Of a stretch of 64,000 nucleotides of DNA, positions 60,850-64,000 are shown piece by piece (positions within the stretch are counted from its first letter, which is position 1; every line of letters begins with the position of its first letter). The stretch covers positions 145,483,861 through 145,547,860 of the forward strand of contig NC_079492.1 of NCBI RefSeq assembly GCF_020520425.1, in the 5' to 3' direction. The notes under the pieces are model-generated. The model was not told where the DNA came from. It saw only the letters and a list, made by a program, of their open reading frames with translations, and did not search any database. The translations under genes were made by a program, and so were the position numbers. This stretch comes from Spinacia oleracea (taxonomy: Eukaryota; Streptophyta; Magnoliopsida; Caryophyllales; Amaranthaceae).

Positions 60850-61492
60850 GTAATTTCATGATTTTATAGATCCAAAAAGTGTTTGTACACATTTTGTTGC
60901 TGATACGATGTTAGAACTCATGTTAATATATACGGAGTATATTTTTTTTGGACATAACTTCTAGCGTGATTGGAGGGTCAGTTTGCTGTGATTCAGTTGT
61001 TGTGATACAATTATGGCGTAATTTTTGGTCTAAACAGTAATTATATTGTGATTACTGATTTGATTGTATTTTTCCTTTTTTATTTTTTGGCCTGCGGTTT
61101 AACTTTTGGTTGTCTATCTACGGAGTACTTATTTCACTTTTTATAATATTATAAATTAGTGTTAATATAATAAGTAGGGGTATTTTAGTAATTTAGAGGG
61201 GACACGAAAAGTTATTTTACCCAAATACCCTCAGCTCTTGGCTTATGTAATAGAGATATATAAAAAATAAAAAAACAAAAAAAAAACCACTACAACTACT
61301 ATCACCTAATAAATTAATAAATCAATTAAAATGCTTAAAACTATGTGTCGGTCAAAGTGAGGCGAGTATTAAGGAACGGAGGGGGTAAATTGATAAGGTG
61401 ATTTAAAGTGAAAAGATACTTGGTTGAATGAATTGTTTAAGGAGATAAAATGTGTTAATTTACCTTTTTTTGAATACTAGACACAAAAGGTA

Positions 61493-61878
61493 CTTCCTCC
61501 TATCTCTTTTTATTCTTTATGTTTGGTATTATGCACGTGATTTAATAATTAATTAATGTTGATAAAGATTCATCATTTTTTTTATTTAAACAATGCAAAT
61601 TACGTCTGTTGGTAATAATTTCGCTTTTACCGAAAATATGACTTTGAAAAAATGTGAAAGATTTAATGTCTTAATGGAAAAGATTTGGTGTCCCAATTAT
61701 TTTTAATTAATTGAAATAATTACGTATATGATTTTTGATAAAATGTTAAAGACATTTATGATATTTTTGTTATTTTTTTTGACGGGAAAGACATTTATGA
61801 TATAATATAAAAGAAAAGATTCTAAATGCAAATATTAAAATGGGACACTAAAAACGAAAAACGTACAGAATACAAAAG
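61493..61878. mobile_element. Stowaway-like MITE, decayed, 386 bp
   Basis: Left CTTCCTCCTATCTCTTTTTA with TTCTTTATGTTTGG, right AACGTACAGAATACAAAAG; same family as 1402-1737. The right terminus has lost its outermost bases. TA at 61491-61492 and 61879-61880. Confidence 0.6.
61748..61803 (-). repeat. Micro-insertion between 17-bp direct repeats
   Basis: AAAGACATTTATGATAT at 61748-61764 and 61787-61803, with TTTTGTTATTTTTTTTGACG plus GG between. It lies inside the MITE above and is absent from the corresponding place of the relative at 1402-1737. Confidence 0.55.
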
Positions 61879-61880
61879 TA

Positions 61881-62759
61881 TGAAATATTAAATGAAACAT
61901 TTGAAATAGCATCTTAATTTAAGGTGGTTGGCACTTGCTTTGGTTAAACCAATTTCTTGTTACAAATACTCCGTATACCTTTTTCTAGATTACACATGAT
62001 TATGTGGAGAGTGAAGAAAAATTGTAGGTAATTTTGTTGACAGTGATTAGGATATGTGTTCATCAATTACATCGATGTCACCACTTTAGACCTAAAAAAC
62101 AAAACATCTTGGTAGTCTTTAAGCCTTCACCTCATACGGTCATACCACATGAGAGGAAGAGTTTACTTGGGTTGTAACAATCAAAGCCCAAAGTTAGGTT
62201 TCATACTTTCATCCTATAATTAATTGACATTTCACAATAAAGGTACTATGTAGTACTCTACTTAGGTTATAAACCGAAAACTCTTTTATTCATCTTTTAA
62301 TTTGGACACATAATATTCATATTTGCGCAATTGCGCTTAATTCTTTAAAAGTCATGTACTCATCAAAGGCATTTTATTGCGCTTTAAAAATGATTGTGAA
62401 GAGCGTTGGTCACTTGGTTGTATCAAGTCAAAGGTAGAGCCTCCAATTCTTGAGTAATTGCAGGCAAGTCCAAAAACAACACCTTGTCTTAAATCTTTGG
62501 AATAATCCGACCTAATCTTAATCACCACAAGGAAATATGGGATTGTGACAAGTTGGGATTAAAATTCTCATTCCCGCTCTCGTATTTTTATATGTTTATC
62601 TTATATTATAGAATTTTTTATTCTCAACCACATTTTTAGATTTTCGTTATTTAAGCTTTCGACACGAAAACTGTTACTCCGTAAGCTGGTATACACAATT
62701 GTTTAAGGGAGGTACTAAATGCACGTAGTATTTAACCCAAATGTAGATTACTTAAATAT
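61881..62759. other. Intergenic, nothing recognised
   Basis: AT-rich, no supported gene. Confidence 0.4.
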
Positions 62760-62761
62760 TA

Positions 62762-62863
62762 CTCCCTCCGTCTCTTTGCGTTCTTTACGTATTCCATTTT
62801 GGGTGTCCCATTTTGTTATTTACGTTTCCTTTTATATTATCACATAAATGTCTTCATATCTAT
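62762..62863. mobile_element. Truncated Stowaway-like MITE end
   Basis: CTCCCTCCGTCTCTTTG, GTTCTTTACG and CCTTTTATATTATCACATAAATG are shared in order with the left part of the next element, but no right end is present. Confidence 0.6.
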
Positions 62864-62865
62864 TA

Positions 62866-63226
62866 CTCCCTCCACCTCTTTTTGTTCTTTACGCGCGTTT
62901 TCCTTATTGGGTGTTTCAAAATGTTCTTTACATTTCCTTTTATAATATCACATAAATGCTATAATATTCTATCAAAGTCCGTGTCCAATAATTATTTAAA
63001 CCAATTAAATTAATTGAGTCATTTAATCTCTCACACTCTTTTCACTGGGACATTAAATCTTTCTCATATTCCCAATATCAGATTTTTGATAAAAGTGAAA
63101 ACATTATAAATAAACGTAATTTTTCTTGTTTGAATAAAAAAAATAGAGGATTCTCAACACGCATTAATTAATCGTTAAAACGCGTGAAAAATATCAAACG
63201 TAAAAAACAAAAAGAGACGGAGGGAG
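62866..63226. mobile_element. Stowaway MITE, 361 bp
   Basis: Inverted ends CTCCCTCCACCTCTTTTTG and CAAAAAGAGACGGAGGGAG, TA on both sides (62864-62865 and 63227-63228). Same family as 1402-1737 and 61493-61878. Confidence 0.8.
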
Positions 63227-63228
63227 TA

Positions 63229-63310
63229 TTTATTACTCCGCTATATATTAAAAGAGACATAAGGAATGACACGTGTCAAATTCTGGTGCAATTTTCCCGC
63301 CAAAAAGTTT
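63229..63310 (+). mobile_element. 5' end of a Helitron
   Basis: TATTACTCCGCTATATATTA, AAAGAGAC, then the subterminal palindrome (GGAATGACACGTGTC...CTGGTG) and TTTTCCCGCCAAAA align with the starts of the 42712 and 59877 elements. The first two bases read TT instead of TC. No 3' end seen before the window closes, so it is truncated or continues outside. Confidence 0.5.
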
Positions 63311-63560
63311 TATTTTTTTTCCTTTTTTTTTCTCTTAAGTTACTAAAATTACTAAAACTGGGTACTACAAAATATTAAAGAAAGATTGTAGTGTTTTCAT
63401 AATTAAAAAGTTGACGATTCTTAATGCATTCGAATTGGTCATAATTTTTTCCCTTTTTTTCCTCTCGAAATCCTTAAAATGGGTATAGTTATTAATATTT
63501 GTCTTGAACAAAGATTTAAGCGATCTTATATAAATCTACGGTTGAAAAATCTTATTGCAC
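63311..63560. other. Remainder of Helitron or intergenic
   Basis: T-rich, no supported gene. Confidence 0.3.
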
Positions 63561-63562
63561 TT

Positions 63563-63630
63563 ACCAGGGCCGGCCCTGGGGCAGGGCATAAGGGGCCGTC
63601 GCCCTAGGCCCCAGGGAAAAGGCCCAATAT
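63563..63630. mobile_element. Possible hAT-type terminus
   Basis: CAGGGCCGGCCCTGGGGCAG, AGGGGCCGTCGCC and CTAGGCCCCAGGG form a GC-rich island resembling the ends of plant hAT-like repeats. The partner end is not in the window. Confidence 0.35.
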
Positions 63631-63671
63631 CACTTAAACTAATCAAAGTATGGTTCTATAAAATTTCATGC

Positions 63672-63775
63672 AAATTTGTTTATATTAGGCATTGTAGCCT
63701 AGTCGTTTGTATGTGTATGATTTTGATAAACTCACCTGAGTTCGACTCCTACTAGCCTTAATTTTGCTTGGTTTT
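63672..63775 (+). mobile_element. Probable tRNA-derived SINE
   Basis: A-box-like TAGCCTAGTCGTTTG and B box GAGTTCGACTCC about 40 bp apart. Followed by T-rich sequence; no clear tail or duplication. Confidence 0.4.
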
Positions 63776-64000
63776 TTTCTCTTCTTTTTTCTCTTTTTTT
63801 TTTTTCATTTTTGTTATTTCTCATTTGCTAACAATGAAATCATATTCTATTATCCAATTTGAGTCCAAATGAACACCATAAAGTAGAGCCATATACAATG
63901 TTTATAATCATAATATTTTTTTTTTCTTTTGTTAATCTAATCACACTCCTTGTTTTATTTTAGAGTTTAGAAAAAATAATTGATATTTAGCTTATTGTAC
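63776..64000. other. Window end, nothing recognised
   Basis: T-rich, no supported feature. Confidence 0.4.

Larger units (their letters stand above)
59223..61256 (-). mobile_element. Helitron with captured gene exon, split by a second Helitron
   Basis: Minus strand: begins TCTCTATTACATAAGCC after A, with CTTTTCGTGTCCCC about 50 bp in; ends with hairpin GCACGCATCGCGTGC, ATATAAGA, CTAG and T. Ends and much of the 3' part match the 44373-48175 element. It carries the first exon of a host carrier gene (60651-60849) and contains a plus-strand Helitron at 59877-60325. No Rep/helicase gene. Confidence 0.8.
58999..61385. mobile_element. Stowaway-like MITE split by Helitrons
   Basis: The left part (58999-59222) begins TCCTTCTCTTAATACTCG and the right part (61257-61385) ends CGAGTATTAAGGAACGGAGG, related inverted ends next to TA (58997-58998 and 61386-61387). 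Net length is about 353 bp once the 2034-bp Helitron is removed, similar to the other Stowaways here. Confidence 0.6.

Overview
This is a plant nuclear window, AT-rich and packed with transposons. It holds five host protein genes of land-plant families. Four are intact (glutaredoxin-like, NST-type NAC, MED31, PADRE), and the fifth (PAM2/RRM CID protein) also reads through cleanly. Introns have canonical GT/AG borders. The repeat set (Ty1/copia, large LTRs, Helitrons, Stowaway/Tourist/CACTA/Mutator MITEs, tRNA-derived SINEs) fits a eudicot. The style of the repeats recalls Amaranthaceae such as spinach; that is an impression only, not something shown here.

Layout. 1-8 kb: tandem repeat, Stowaway MITEs, a 143-bp LTR-like element, a broken 1.9-kb LTR element, a SINE. 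8.2-9.3 kb (+): single-exon glutaredoxin-domain/zinc-finger protein with an N-myristoylation start. 9.4-17 kb: GC-rich repeat, SINE, then a nest in which a young copia element (10867-16237) sits inside a 306-bp solo LTR, which itself sits in one arm of an old tandem duplication; then a CACTA MITE. 17.3-21.4 kb: Helitron with a 119-bp ATT microsatellite, SINE, MITE, 1.34-kb solo LTR. 21.4-26.7 kb (-): copia element with one unbroken gag-pol frame and unusual LTR ends. 28.5-30.0 kb (-): three-exon NAC gene. 30-38 kb: gene-poor, with MITEs, SINEs and short tandem repeats. 38.9-42.6 kb (-): MED31 with six coding exons. 42.7-48.2 kb: three Helitrons, one inside another and two tail to tail 5 bp apart. 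50.3-50.9 kb (-): PADRE/DUF4228 protein. 52.9-56.7 kb (-): ten-exon PAM2/RRM protein. 57-64 kb: tandem repeats, a Mutator-type MITE, and a triple nest (MITE > Helitron > Helitron) carrying a captured exon of the mitochondrial succinate/fumarate carrier gene, followed by more MITEs and Helitron ends.

The host genes do not form a pathway: redox/zinc-finger signalling, secondary-wall transcription, the Mediator complex, stress-related PADRE, and poly(A)-binding-protein interaction. What ties the window together is layered transposition. Most insertions can be ordered in time from their target-site duplications, and several lie in introns or promoters of the genes. No new defence-like or otherwise wholly undescribed system was found. 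The most notable observations are the Helitron nests with the captured exon, a family of very small LTR-like elements, and the near-intact copia pair.
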